From Chlorokybus atmophyticus (taxonomy: Eukaryota > Streptophyta > Chlorokybophyceae > Chlorokybales > Chlorokybaceae): a DNA stretch of 64,000 bases. The notes beneath the pieces are model-generated. The model was not told the origin of the DNA, made no database searches, and worked only from the letters and a program-made list of their open reading frames with translations. Within the stretch, counting starts at the first letter, position 1, and every line of letters starts with the position of its first letter. Made by a program: the position numbers and the translations under genes. The DNA lies in contig RHPI01002048.1 in the NCBI GenBank assembly GCA_009103225.1, positions 754,322 through 818,321 on the forward strand. Direction: 5' to 3'. This document shows positions 1-12,100 of this stretch, piece after piece.

Positions 1-33
1 CCACACACACACACACACACATCCACCCCTTAC

Positions 34-2609
34 TTTAGGTATTGGTTCCGGTGCCTCCGAGACATCAATCGGGTCGAACTCTTCTATCTCCGCCCCGAAC
101 CGGACGTTGTAGTACTTGCGCGTGAACTCGTCGCAGTCGTGGAGCAAGAAGTCTCGGTTGTACACCCGCACGTAAGTCCCGATGTGAAGCTCCTTCTCCG
201 ATAATTGACCCGCAGCACCGCCGGTGCCTCGGTCGCTGCCGCCGGGACCCAAGGCGTCCACGGCCACAGTGCTCCTGGTACAATTGTACAGTGAGTCCAC
301 TTTCACGACAAGCCTCGTGTGTACTTGCACACGCAACAGGGCACACGAGTATGACAGTGCTGCCAGTGTGGAAGTGAGTATGTGTACTTGCCGAACACAT
401 GCTTCACACATATACATACGAGTTTTGTAGTGGGAAACACCAGTGCAGAACCTGGCTAACTGACATTGTTGTTGTTGTTGTTGCATATGTGTCCCTACCT
501 CGGTAGTTTCCCTCGTTTCAGGAATATAGGGAACGGGTCTCTCCCCGAGTTTGGTTCATTGATCTCGAGTATCTCCACGGTATCATCCGCTAAGAAATAA
601 TGCAGCACGTACGGTCTTCGTTCTCCATACAGCGACCCGCGGTCGTCCCATATGCAGAAGAACCTCAGCACCTTGCGATCGTTTTGCAAGAATTGAGCCA
701 GCTTGTCTTTGGCACCGGCCTTCTCTTTCAACGCGATGGCACGCTTTGATATTGTTGAATCTGAGGATGTACGCGACATCATCGCACGCACGTCGTCCAT
801 TGGCTCGCCAGGGTAAGGCTCCTCGGGGGCAACCTCCTCACCAGACCTTAGCAGGAAGTTCTGCGACACACAGACACACAGTCAGGTGGGTTTGTGCATG
901 TGTGCACGCGCGCGTGCGCGTATGGGTGTGTCAGTGCGCGTGCGCTTGCGCATGTACACACACACACACACACACGCACGCACACATATGCTTGTCAGCC
1001 ATTGGACGTATTGATTATTCATCATACATTCCTGTTACCCTCTTTCTGTACTTACTCTTGTGAAGGGGTCGCAGCCGACGATGCGGAAGGTACGCGCGTA
1101 GAACGTGACGTCCTGTCCCACGCGCAGGTCGTCCAAGGTGACGCACGGCACCTTGTTGGCTTTGGTGCTGCTGTTGTTGTTGATGATGTTATTGCTGGAG
1201 TTGTTGGTGTTGGTGTTGGTGATGGTGCTGCTGCCGTTGGTCATGGTGCTGTTACTAGCCTTCGGGATGCGGTGACGCTTCAGAAACACTCCCTGCAAGT
1301 TGACATACAGGTGGTGTTAAATGTTGAAGAGTGTGTGTGTGTGTGTGTGTGGGTGTGGGTGTGGGTGTGTGGTTCATGAGTATTAGCCACACGTACTTGT
1401 GAGATGCCGGAGTTGGTCTGGCGGGGTTCTGCGAGGTGGATGGAGCCGTCCTCGAGGTAGTAGTAAATCACGCACTTGCGCACGCGGTGGTTCTCAAGCC
1501 TAGACTCCGACACGCCCTCTTTGAAGTATGCAAAGAACCTCAACACCTGACCATCACAAGCGAGGTAAGTGAGTGTGCTCGTTTGTGCACACGTGTGTAA
1601 GTGCTTGTATGTGTGTGTGCGCGTACGCGCGCATGCGCTACTCATGCGTATATGTGAGTGCGTGAGTGCGTGCGTGCATTAACATGTGTGTGTGGCACAT
1701 TTGTGTGGCACATACGAGCAACTTTGCGTAGCTACTTGTCATGCCCAAACAACCAAACCGACACATCACTACTACACAATCAAACATTTCACCTTGCGGT
1801 CATAGAGCACCCATGGAGGTAGCGCCTCCGCCAGTTCATCCGCCAGCGCCGTCAGGTGCGAGTTGTAATGCGCATTCGTCGTCTTCCACATCGACCCCGC
1901 GGCAGCGTTGGGGTCTGCCGCGTGCGCGTTGGCCGTGTCGTACGCGGCGGTCAGGGCGGCCATGCCGGCCGCGCTGTCGAGCACGTCGGAAGAGGGGACG
2001 GAAGCGGGGACGCGGTAGCCGTTGATGAAGGTGAGGGTCTGGGGCTTCTTGCGGGCAGCCGTCTGCGTGACAACATGTGGGTTTGTATTCGTATCACTTT
2101 GGTATCACAGTGCACGTGTTTGTGTGATCACTGTGACTCAAAACTCTGTGCAAAGCGAGTGCTTTTGTGGAGGGGGAATTCAATTCAAAACAATAATGTT
2201 ATTGTGGCAGGCTGCAAGTGTATCTGTAGCAGCAGCTAAGAAGCAGTAGCCAATGCACCCGTCTAGGGGTGTTTATGTTTGACACCTTTGCTCTTGACGG
2301 AATTGGCACGTAACTCCAGCATAGTCAGTAGTGTTATGCTACTCGCCTGTACTTATGCTCACGACTTAGCTTTGGTGTTGTTGGCCACGCCACAAGCAGC
2401 GTGACAGAATTGCTAACATCCACTCAACATAGCTGGCCTGTTTGTCAACAAGCGCTCTGTACACTCCTTTTGTCGCGCAGTTGATACTCTTAGCTATTGC
2501 TTTAACTCTCATGACTCATTCAACTCACCACAGGGTTGTGGAATGTCATGCCCGGGAGCTTAGGAAGGGGCACTTCATCCAGGGAGGGGGGCGTCGCACC
2601 CCTCACCAT
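34..2609 (-). CDS. EFHC1: EFHC1/Rib72-like DM10-domain axonemal protein (5' part; 3' end beyond window)
   Basis: Six exons were assembled: 2609-2529, 2062-1793, 1546-1397, 1292-1056, 860-499 and 274-34. All phases agree and give 447 residues before the gene runs off the left edge. The N-terminus carries LPKLPGMTFHN, then LTFINGYRVP, both typical of EFHC proteins. The first DM10 domain spans exons 2-4 (DRKVLRFFAYF to CDPFTR). The second spans exons 5-6 (KVLRFFCIWDD to DCDEFTRKYY). A third DM10 and the EF-hand tail of the family would lie outside the window. Known members (Chlamydomonas Rib72, human EFHC1/2) are inner proteins of doublet microtubules in cilia. Exon 4 has a low-complexity Ser/Thr/Asn insert inside the first DM10. 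The start is the ATG at 2609, just ahead of the conserved segment. Family identity is firm; the choice between EFHC1, EFHC2 and Rib72 is not. Confidence 0.9.
1327..1373. repeat. GT microsatellite in EFHC intron
   Basis: A (GT)n tract with GGGTGT interruptions lies in the intron between exons 3 and 4 of the EFHC-like gene. Similar CA/GT tracts occur at the left edge (1-21) and at 957-976 in neighbouring introns. Dinucleotide CA/GT runs are frequent throughout this genome segment. Confidence 0.8.
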
Positions 2610-2961
2610 TGCAGCCCTGCCACTACTGCCAGTCACAACACCTGACCTCTCTCCTACTCTGAAAGCACTCACTCCACGCGTCGTCCTCTCGCTCCTCCTC
2701 CTGCTCCTCTTGCTTCTCCTTCACCGCCGCCGCCGCCGCCGCCACAGAGGCGAAGGTGACACGTAAGGTGGCGAAGCGGGTTGGTATGTGCTGAAGCGTA
2801 TTCGGCCCCCCGAAAATAGGCGCCGGGTCTCACGTGACTGCGCCGCGTTTCGCGTGTCACGTGTCCCGGACACGCAGTCAATCAGGATCTTCAGTGGCTC
2901 AGCAGACGATCTGGGCTGGGTATGGGCATCTACAAAACGAACAAAGACCATATCCAAGAAC

Positions 2962-3290
2962 TACCGTATTTACCCTTTCACAATGCCCCCCCTATTACAA
3001 TTACCCCCCTGGATTTCAAGAGGGGGCACACTGTTAGGCTGTACTATGCCCCCTTCTCGTATATAGTGCCCCCCTGCTATGAGGTTACGCATACAATACA
3101 GTAAGTTACATTCCAGTTACAATTATGTTGCGTGTCTTTTATCATCAGGTTATGTTGCATACAGTCAAATATGCTCAATCAGAAGAATTTAATTCAATAC
3201 AATGCCCCCTCTTGAATTGATAGCTCCCTCACACAGATATTTCGGGGGTACTATGTTGGAAGTGGGCAAATTTTAACGAGTAGATACGGT
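2962..3290. mobile_element. MITE-like repeat, terminal motif copy 1
   Basis: The stretch opens with TACCGTATTTACCC and closes with a diverged inverted counterpart (GATACGGT at 3283-3290; reverse complement ACCGTATC). Inside are several runs of five or more C or G flanked by AT-rich spacers (CAATGCCCCCC, GAGGGGGCAC, TATGCCCCC). A second TACCGTATTT head followed by C-runs lies at 5670. This looks like a non-coding DNA-transposon derivative. The family cannot be named and target-site duplications were not resolved. Confidence 0.5.
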
Positions 3291-5440
3291 TTGTTGTTAT
3301 TTATCCTAGTAAGACAATTTGTTTAAGCGCAATGATTTGTTTCCAAATTGCAACATGATACACACAAACGTCTAAAGATTGATAAAGCTTGCAATCAATT
3401 CAAGCATGAAAGTAGAGTAAACATTAAAGACCTTTAAAAAAGGATTACCATGTTATATGAGCATTTTGGTGTTCAACTGTCACATGAACATAAGTGTATT
3501 TGTGCCAAAATATACAATGACAATCAATACGGCTTTAAGTTGGTGCTGTTATCTTATGCTCAACTTGTTATCAATATATGTATACATAATTTATAAGTAA
3601 CATAGTGATGCGGAATATAGAAGCACTATCTATGATGTTTATAACCGTCATCAACATAAAATATAATGCTGTTTTATGCGTGATGTGTTGCTATGTGCTT
3701 ATTTGATTGTTTTCGCCCCGAACGGACAACGTGGATATGATTTATGTCATAATGACCGTTTAACAGCGAGAACCTCCCAAAAAAACGTTCTTCGTTTATA
3801 TCGTGTTCAACCTTATGTTGTTAAAGAGATTCTGCCCTAATGCGATTAATGTGATATAAGGCGGCGCTTTATATAATTTGTCACAACTTGACAACATTGC
3901 TGCATCTGTCCTTAATATGAGCAATACCTTATATTAAGGTTGCATTATAATCCTCCGCTTCGGCATTAAAGCATAGCACATTCACAAATTATTATATATA
4001 GAGTTAATTGACCGTGTTTAATGCAATGCAAGTTATGTCACACACACGCATTTCATAGATTTTGGTAATGCGTGTGTGTATCAGATAAGCATATCGTGCT
4101 GAATCAAGTAGTTGCATAGCATCAATGCTTAATAATAAGCTTGATATTCAAACAGGCTTGACATGCATATGGACAAGCGCTTCACAAAACTCGCATTGCG
4201 ATCATATTTATGATTAACAACCATGATGATTAATTGCTATAAACAAGTACAATATGTAGGATCAACTTTACTGTTGTTAATCACATTATAACATGTATGT
4301 TATGGAAAGTTTATGCATACACTATTGGTAGCTATACATATCGTTGTTTTACCTTCTACTTTGTATAACATTCTCACGTTGTAATATGGCACTCTTATGC
4401 TATAATACAACATAAAAAACTGTTAATATGTGATAAGTATAGTACACAGAGTGTTACTAAACGTTTGCGCAATGTGCTTATATGCAAGCACGATTTGCAA
4501 GGTTATTTTGATACGCACGTTCACAAACTACAAAAACCGTGTCAAACCATGGAGTATTGCCTGCCCAAATGAGTGTATAATATGACGATGTTATGAGCAT
4601 GTGACATTTTTCTATCTTGTAGGAAATCTTGCATATGTCGTAAATGTTAATATCATTTAAAGTTTGATCAAGTTGTAAGGCCTGCCGATAATATGACCAT
4701 ATTGTTTGCAGATATCGATGTCCGCAACAGTAAATCATCACGCACACGCGCTAAATGAGCACTATCATGCACATTAAGAATATGTTATTGCTCATGGATT
4801 AGCAAGTTAAGTAAGTTATATCTTTACGAGTTATACCATTTGTACACGATGCGTCAATACATCATGCCGTGATGTATTTAATTCCATTCAATAAATGGCA
4901 TGCAAGATTATCCATCATAAGTTATGAGATGGAAGTTGGCAATATGTACTCATCAAGGAGCGCAATGATTTTGTCCGTAATTGTGTAATTATTGCGTTGT
5001 GTGTGCTGTGTGCGTTGCTGCATGCTTGTGTGCCTAGTTTAGTGCGTGGATGCTTGATTATGCTCTGTTTTCATATTGATATGATATGATCCGCATTTGT
5101 TGTTTTGTGTAATCTTTTCTGCATCACTGTGCATATAGTGCAACAAATATGACACCTTACGTGACATAAGTTATGTTGTGCGCAACCAGTTTAACACTAT
5201 TATGCAGCATGAAAGCCTTATGATTAAGCGCGAAGTTGTGTGTGTTATATTTCAGGGTACTTCCTTTTACCACACCTGCATGCATTGCATTATCGCATGG
5301 ATGACCCTAGCGAAGGATTTGAGCAAGACTGAAGGCGGCGACTTGTGAAGTTTATCAGCATTAGCACTTAAAGTATGAAAGACGAGATGCTGAAAGCAGT
5401 GCACATCAACAAATTGGAAAGAGATACTTGTTGCTCATTG
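3100..5440. other. AT-rich gene-free island
   Basis: Base composition falls visibly below that of the rest of the window, rich in TATG, TTAT and CAT words. No frame stays open long enough to suggest coding: nothing of 60 codons or more lies between about 3105 and 4477, and the one later open frame (4478-4747) resembles no known protein. No rRNA, tRNA or organelle gene was recognised. The island separates the EFHC-like gene from a lone DM10 exon and has TACCGTATTT-headed repeat pieces on both sides. It may be an inserted element, organelle-derived DNA or a decayed spacer; the sequence does not decide. Confidence 0.6.
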
Positions 5441-5669
5441 ACATATGAATATAAAGAATGCTTCTAAACTTCAGCAAACAAGCTACCAATCATGTATTGA
5501 ATATTGCATTTTTGTGGACGCATTCGCTCATATGGCAGCTCGTGCAGCAAGGGCGTTTGTAAAATGTACCAGCCGTGTACACAAAATGCAGGTGATGTAT
5601 GCAACAAGCATAACACATGCATGGACATGACACTAACCACAGCAACACTCACCTGTGTACTAGGTGTGC

Positions 5670-5760
5670 TACCGTATTTGCCCGGATAGAAGCCCCCCAC
5701 CCGATTTTACGAAGGGGGCTTTTATTGCACCGGGGGGGCCTTTATTCGGCGCGAGTTACG
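5670..5760. mobile_element. MITE-like repeat, terminal motif copy 2
   Basis: TACCGTATTTGCCCG is followed by GAAGCCCCCC, AAGGGGGCTT and CGGGGGGGCC runs. The head matches the one at 2962, and the same C-run/G-run layout follows. It runs directly into a long hairpin (5752-5850). It is probably another copy or fragment of the same dispersed family. Confidence 0.5.
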
Positions 5761-5850
5761 CTGCTGCATGTGGGAGTCGCGCGCGTCAGGTGTGACTTGA
5801 CACTTGACGCGCGCGACTCGCACACTCGCACATGTGTGAGCGTAACTCGA
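5752..5850. repeat. Long GC-rich inverted repeat (hairpin)
   Basis: The outer arms CGAGTTACGCT and AGCGTAACTCG are complementary. An inner 15-bp stem (GAGTCGCGCGCGTCA against TGACGCGCGCGACTC) is perfect, with a short loop around 5790-5803. Together they can fold into a stem of about 100 nt. It sits at the end of repeat copy 2 and just downstream, in minus-strand sense, of the orphan DM10 exon. Confidence 0.75.
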
Positions 5851-6011
5851 GCGCGGCGTACGTAACTCGCCGGGCACAATGGGCCGTATTGAGCTAGGCG
5901 GCACGCGCATGCCTGCCTGTATGTGCACATATATTCCGGCACGCGAACGCAGGCACACACGCATGCGCACGCACACTATCATACGTACAGAGGTGTAAGT
6001 GCATGACTTAC

Positions 6012-6126
6012 CGCCAACAACGCCAGAGTTGCGCAGAGGGGGCTCGAAGATCATGACCGTGTCGTCGGCAAGGAAGAACTGCACGATGAAGCGGCGAGTT
6101 TGGTCCGTCTCGGACACCTTGTCNAC
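6012..6126 (-). pseudogene. Orphan third-DM10 exon of an EFHC-type gene
   Basis: The minus strand reads DKVSETDQTRRF, FLADDTVMIFEPP and RNSGVVGG, the signature of the third DM10 domain of EFHC proteins, and ends at a good donor (GTAAGT, 6011-6006). No neighbouring exon of such a gene was found on either side. The EFHC-like gene on the same strand starts 3.4 kb further along, so this exon cannot be its downstream part. A single unknown base (n, 6124) lies at the 5' edge, where an acceptor would be expected. It may be a remnant of a tandem duplicate, a fragment moved by repeats, or an assembly artefact. Confidence 0.7.
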
Positions 6127-6193
6127 ATCAAGAAACATATGCATGACTGATTGCGCTCGGTCATGAGTTATGACTCATAACCGCGAGTGCACT

Positions 6194-9100
6194 TTAATCG
6201 ATGATCTTGTAAGCCTTCACAGGTCTGGCGTGTAGCACGCGTGCTTGCATCTGTGGATGCACGGCGCTTGGAACAGCTTGTGGCAGGTGAGGACTTGATA
6301 GTGAAGGTCGTGAGGAGTGCGTAACTGAACTGTGCACTGACGCTTCACCCAGTTGCAGTTTAGTTTTGGTGGGGCGCTGCAGTGAACAAACATTCAGCTG
6401 TCAGGCGTGCTAAGCAGTACAATATGTAATGCAAAGCACAAGCACTTTACCGGCAGTTTGTCAGGTAGCTCATCAACAACACTTGTGCGTGGCAAATCGG
6501 CAGCAGCCGGTGACACAGAACAGGGTCCTTGTTGGTTGGAGGTTGAGCTTGTGTTACCAAAGTTTCTGAGGGCTTCCCGTGACAACTGTTGCTGCTGTTG
6601 CATGCAAATGAGCGTGAGTGCAATACGCCTACATAACAATCTGTGTCTGCACAACACACATCTGGTTACCTGTATAATTTTTTCATAGACCTTTCGCCGC
6701 TCGGTTAGCTGGGCAATCTGCTCATGATTTTACATGTTGGTACCAGCAGACTACTAGCCAGCTGTGATGGCTTTGTCCACTCCAGTGACATATATCATTG
6801 GTTGTTACCTCCAGATGCTGTAAACTTGCTCTGCGGGTGCCACACTGTGCACCAAAGTTAACAACAGTTCAGTTCACCATGCCTAATTTCGCATATTGTG
6901 GGCATTTTGCATTGTGACAAGCCACCTGTGTTCGCACCTGCAATGCCGGAGCCTTTCCCCCCTTTGCATTCCCATCGTTGGCGCGTACCACGCCATCCAC
7001 GGCCTGATTGTCCAGGGATAACAACAACTGGGCAAACGCATTCATCAACCTCTTGCGCAGCCTGACCAACTGACCTGAATTCTCTTCAACCTGTCATTGG
7101 TGCGCCGCAACTCGTTCAGCTCAAGTGCGATGGTTGCCAGAGCAACTGCCAGTTGGGTCTCTATGGTGCCATCCAGTGGGAGTGACTCAGGTGTCACAGA
7201 CATTGCACGCAGCTTTTGGATGGCATGCTGGAGTGCGGACGAATATGTCTTGGCCTGGAGTTGAAGGGTCTGCGCCAAGTTGGTGGCCTCTTCTAGCGCA
7301 GCCTGCGAGTTGTGGCAATGCTTGAGACGGCAATGCAGTGGTTTGTCACCGTGCATTGAGACAGCACTCTTGACAACATCAATAAAGCTTGACAGCTATG
7401 TATATTGCGGAATAGTAATCATGCAAGCGCAATAGAAGTTGGCGTGCAACACGCTCCCTTATCCCAACAGTCGTTTGTAGTACATACAATCATAATTACT
7501 GACAGTATGCAATCAGTACCAAAATTGGGCTTACCCCTAGCTCATGACAGTTGGCTTCCTGGCGCGCCAGCCTGGTTTCAATGGCTCTCTTCTCCGCAAC
7601 CTGTGCTTGAGCATTCTCCAATGCCGCACGCGCATCCTCAACTGCCTCTGACAGCACATGCGCCTGATCGCACTTCTGGTGCAGAGCTTCAACAGCTGCT
7701 TCCCGCTCACCTGCACGGTCAGCGTTGGTATGCTGATCATGCACAGGCGCCGGCATATATTAGGTGCGCGCAGGTACTCACCTTCGCTTACAGCCAATGC
7801 TGCTCCAACAGATGCTGCAAGATCTTGGACATACTTGACCACATTCTCCCAGCTCTCTTGGCCATTGTGTGTGCCCTTCCACTTTATCAAGCTGCCCTTG
7901 GGCAGCCGTGTTTGTACACTACAGTGCAGCTGTTTTGCCGCGGATGCGATTACGCTCACATGGCTTGCGTGCTCCGTTCTGATGCTGTGCAGCTGCATAC
8001 GCAAGCTGCGTGCATCGGCCTGTGTTGATGATAGCAAGTCCTGTAGTGAACAGGGTTGATGTGGGTTGCAAGCAAAGCTCAGTGTGAAGGTGTGCAGGAC
8101 ATGCATGGGGTGGGAGGGACGAAGAGCGCACCCGCCCCAGGGCCGCGCGGAAGGTGGGCTGGGGGTAAAGTTGGCTTGTGGTGTACGTGCGTAAGGGGGG
8201 GTGGAAGGGGGGGGGGGCTGTTGGTTACCTGCAAACCGTCACACTGTAGTCGCAGCGCATCTGCGTTTGCAAGGCTTGTTTCCGCTTGCTGCTGCCAACT
8301 TCGCTGCGCTGTACATACCTGGTCTGCCAGCTCTTGTGCGTGCTCAACCTGCCATGGTGTGCAAGTGAGCGTTGCATAGCTGTGCATTGGCAGGCAGACA
8401 TAATCAGCCTGGATTGCCCCGCTTACAGCTGCTGCTTGCAGCTCACGTGTTACTTGCACATGTGCGCACGAAGACTCTGTCTGTGCTTGTAGCTTTGTTT
8501 CCAGCTCAGCAAGCTGTGAGCGCAGCTCTTGAGATGTTTGTGCATGATGGGAATTAGCAAACTCCAGCGCTGTGTTGTCGCATTGCAGCTGATCAATGGT
8601 TTGCTGCAGGGATGTCTCCTGCTCCCATGATGCCTGAAGTGCACCCTGCAACCTATCTACCTGTGCCTGCACAGTAGGTATAACATAGATTGGTCATTAC
8701 TGCTTAGTGATCGTGCCACCACAGCCATCTGAGTCAGGAGAGACTCAAGAGAACAGACAAATGAGCTAACATGCAGGGATGCATCCCAGCAAGTCTCTTG
8801 TATGTGCCTTATGCACAATGACCTGCAAATGTTGTTCTTGCTGTTCCATCACATCTTGTCTCTTTCTTTGACTGCTAATCATGGTCTCCAACGCTTGCTC
8901 AGCTGCAGATGCCTGGGCCTTGGCAGCTTCAACTGATGCACGCGCATGTTGTAGATTAGATGCCGCTGCATCTCTTTCACGTGCCTGTAAATAGCATAAC
9001 ATAGCTTCAGATGCTTGCAGTTGTAACCGGCTTTGGCGACAAGGCACATGTCACCTACTGTCGTTGCTTGTAATGTGTCAACTGCTTTGCATGCTTCCTC

Positions 9101-12100
9101 TGCATGACATTTGTACTCCTGGATGACATTCTGGATGACGCTACGTATACAATCCAGTGCTTGATGCCAGCCTGGCTGGTTGCCGCTGGAATCTTCGTCA
9201 TTGTCAATGACATCTTGATGCAAGTGCATTCGCAACTCTGCTGACAATGCCAGCAAGCATGCTGAGCACTCTTGTAAGTCTGACAGCGTTGCCATATGCG
9301 CTGCTTGTATCTCATCCCGCGCCACCTGCATAGGTCACAACCGTCAGGCAGCAGTGCAGCAGCACGAACACACCTCAAGGCTTGATGTTTGACCTGTGTG
9401 TCCATGAGCTGTTTCTCCACTCGCGCATTGCGCTCCAGAGTCTCTGTCAAGACGGATCTCATGTCCGTGGCTTCTGCCTGTGCTTGGTGCAATGCCATGC
9501 TGGCGTCATGCAGCATGTCCTTCAACGATGCATTCTCTGCATCCTGCAAGCAACTACTATGTTAAACTGTTGCTGCAGCTTTTAAATCTGGGCCATGCAA
9601 TAATACTCAGCCTATATGACACCCAGGCATGCAGGCACAAGTGAAGCTTACATAAGTCTGGACAAAGCTATAGGTGTAAGATGTGGTGCACTAGGACGAC
9701 CAGCTGATGCAGGGAACAAACCTTGGAGCTGTAGGCTTGCCTCCACGTGTTTACGACTTCCTCAACAGCTCTCACTCGCTGGCGTACAGCTGGTGACCAC
9801 TCTTGAACAGATGGTGTGGGTGACGCAACTGCATTATACAGCCCATTAGCACCACGGTCTCTTATGTCAGGCTGTCCAGCTGAATGTTTTTGAACAACAA
9901 CCGCAATGCCAGTGCGTACCTTGAGTATCACGCATGGCACCGTGTCTGTCCGCTGGCTGTTTATGCAGTCCATGTTGCGGTGTAACAACGCTGCATGTGG
10001 GTTGGCCCTGCCGATAACAAGCACTCTGCTTTAGTGATTGCAGATGCTTGCGCATTAAAGGTGCATCACTTCCTTACCTCAAGTGAAGACTGACCAAGTG
10101 TTTCCAATGCGTCCTTCAGTTCATCGACCTGCGCCTCAGCAGCCGTCTTGGCTGCTACAAGATCCGCAACAAGATGCTCCAAGGACTGCACAGCATTTGC
10201 GTCATTCTTTGTGGCGACAAGAGCTGGCAGGCTGCTGTGGGGCTTTACCTCAATACTATGTGCCAGCTCTTGAATGTCCTTGGCCTGTTGCTGTGCTATG
10301 TCATCAAGCGCACTAGGTTGCTCGGTTTGCACCTGTACGCACTAGACCTTGTCATGCTTGCCCTTCATGCAGTATCAATGGCTCAATGCAGACAAACTAC
10401 CTTGACATTGCACGTAGCACAGTTCTTTGCTTCGAACAGCCCAAAATCCAGTTTCCCAGTTGTAAGCCAGAAGCCTGCACTGCCCGGTGTGCGAGGATAC
10501 TCTGGACGTATAAGCTGTGGTGTCCCGTCCTCTGCAACCTGTGTTTAGACAAAGTCTTGACGTTATCCTCTGATCTCTGGTATGAAAACACCACTTAGAC
10601 AAGGCCGAAACCCCGGTGTTCTCTAGGTGGTGCCTTCTCTGGGTGGTGTTGTTTGCAAGTTCATTACTTGATGTGCGTAGGAAAGGCTGCGAGATTGCTT
10701 GCAAGCCTCCTCCATAGCTGTCCCCTGTTGTAATGCGCTGCGATCCACAACCTCCATTTGAGCAGCAGAGTCAACCAACACCTTGCAGAGCAGCAGTCAG
10801 TTAGCTAGATTGGTGGGAGAAGCGATGCGCATGAACGCAACTACTTGATTGGCTGCATTGAGCTACGCACTGCATTGAGTGCATCATTACCTTGCTGGCT
10901 GCTATTGCCATGCTTGCAGACCATTTGCGCTGCAGTTCACCCTGTTAGTACGCAACCCAGGTGCTTAACACATAGTACGTCAGCAACCAAGCAGCACAGC
11001 TTTATCACTTACATGCGCATCTTGACGACACTTCCCTGCAAGTGTATGCTGCTTAAAACCCAGCCTGCACAAGTACATGTCCTTGGTTGCACGGACAGTC
11101 CTGAAAAAGCAATACGCTTTCAGAAGGGCTCTTTCTGATGCGCACTGCCTGTGCAGATAACATGCTCAAGTGCAGGCGCACCTTGCCGCCCGGTGTCTTC
11201 GCCTCAGTACAGTCACCAATGCAGTCAACGCCTTGATTTGCCGTCGTTGCCCCTTGGTGGTGGCTGCAAGTTGTCGCGCTATTCTCCTGACTGTTTGCAG
11301 TTCTTCCACCACAGCAATTTTATTCACCTTGCTCGCAAAGCGCACGCCCTCAAGCTCGGCATAGGCAAGCAAAAATTGGTGCTGCGCACCTGCCTGTTGT
11401 GAGTGTGCATGACAGTGAGTACGAATTGATCACCCACAATCATCTACAGAATAGTACTAGCAACAGCCACCTTTGCTTCAGTGAGTTGCTGGTGTAGAGT
11501 GTCAACTTCCTGTTTGGCTGCAAGAAATGCCCCTTCCAGCATGGTAGATCTCTCAGAGGCCTCCGCCAATTGGAGCATGGCCGTGTCCAAACGCTGCTGC
11601 AATGTGTGCTTCACTACACACGCTTCCTCCACCATATGAGCCGCTTCGCCTTGCATCTGTGCTCGCACACAAGTAGCGTCAAGTGTGCTGACCCCGGTAG
11701 CTACTGCCACAGGTTTGGTGGTGGTCGTACCTGCTCTGCGCAAGCGAGCACAGCAGCAAGGTCACGTCGCATTGCTTCTGTTGTTTGGGGTGTATGCAAT
11801 CTATGCCAGCCTGCACAGTGCATGATAATCAGTCTGCAGCAGAGCAGTTGGCAGCAGCAAGCTTACAGGCGGCGTTGCGAGGGAGAGGAGTCTCTGAAAG
11901 CTGCGTCTTCAGTTGCAGTCGCTCGACCTGCGCATATGTTTCCAACAACAAGATTATGTAGCAACTTTGACACAGCACATCAGCAATTGCATGCACAAAC
12001 ATGCGAAAACACATAAAGCACCGTGGTAGGCAGAGTAGTTGGGTTTGCGTTCAATGAAGGTGCAAGCAGAGACGAAAGCCTGTGCACCTCCCGCTCCAGG

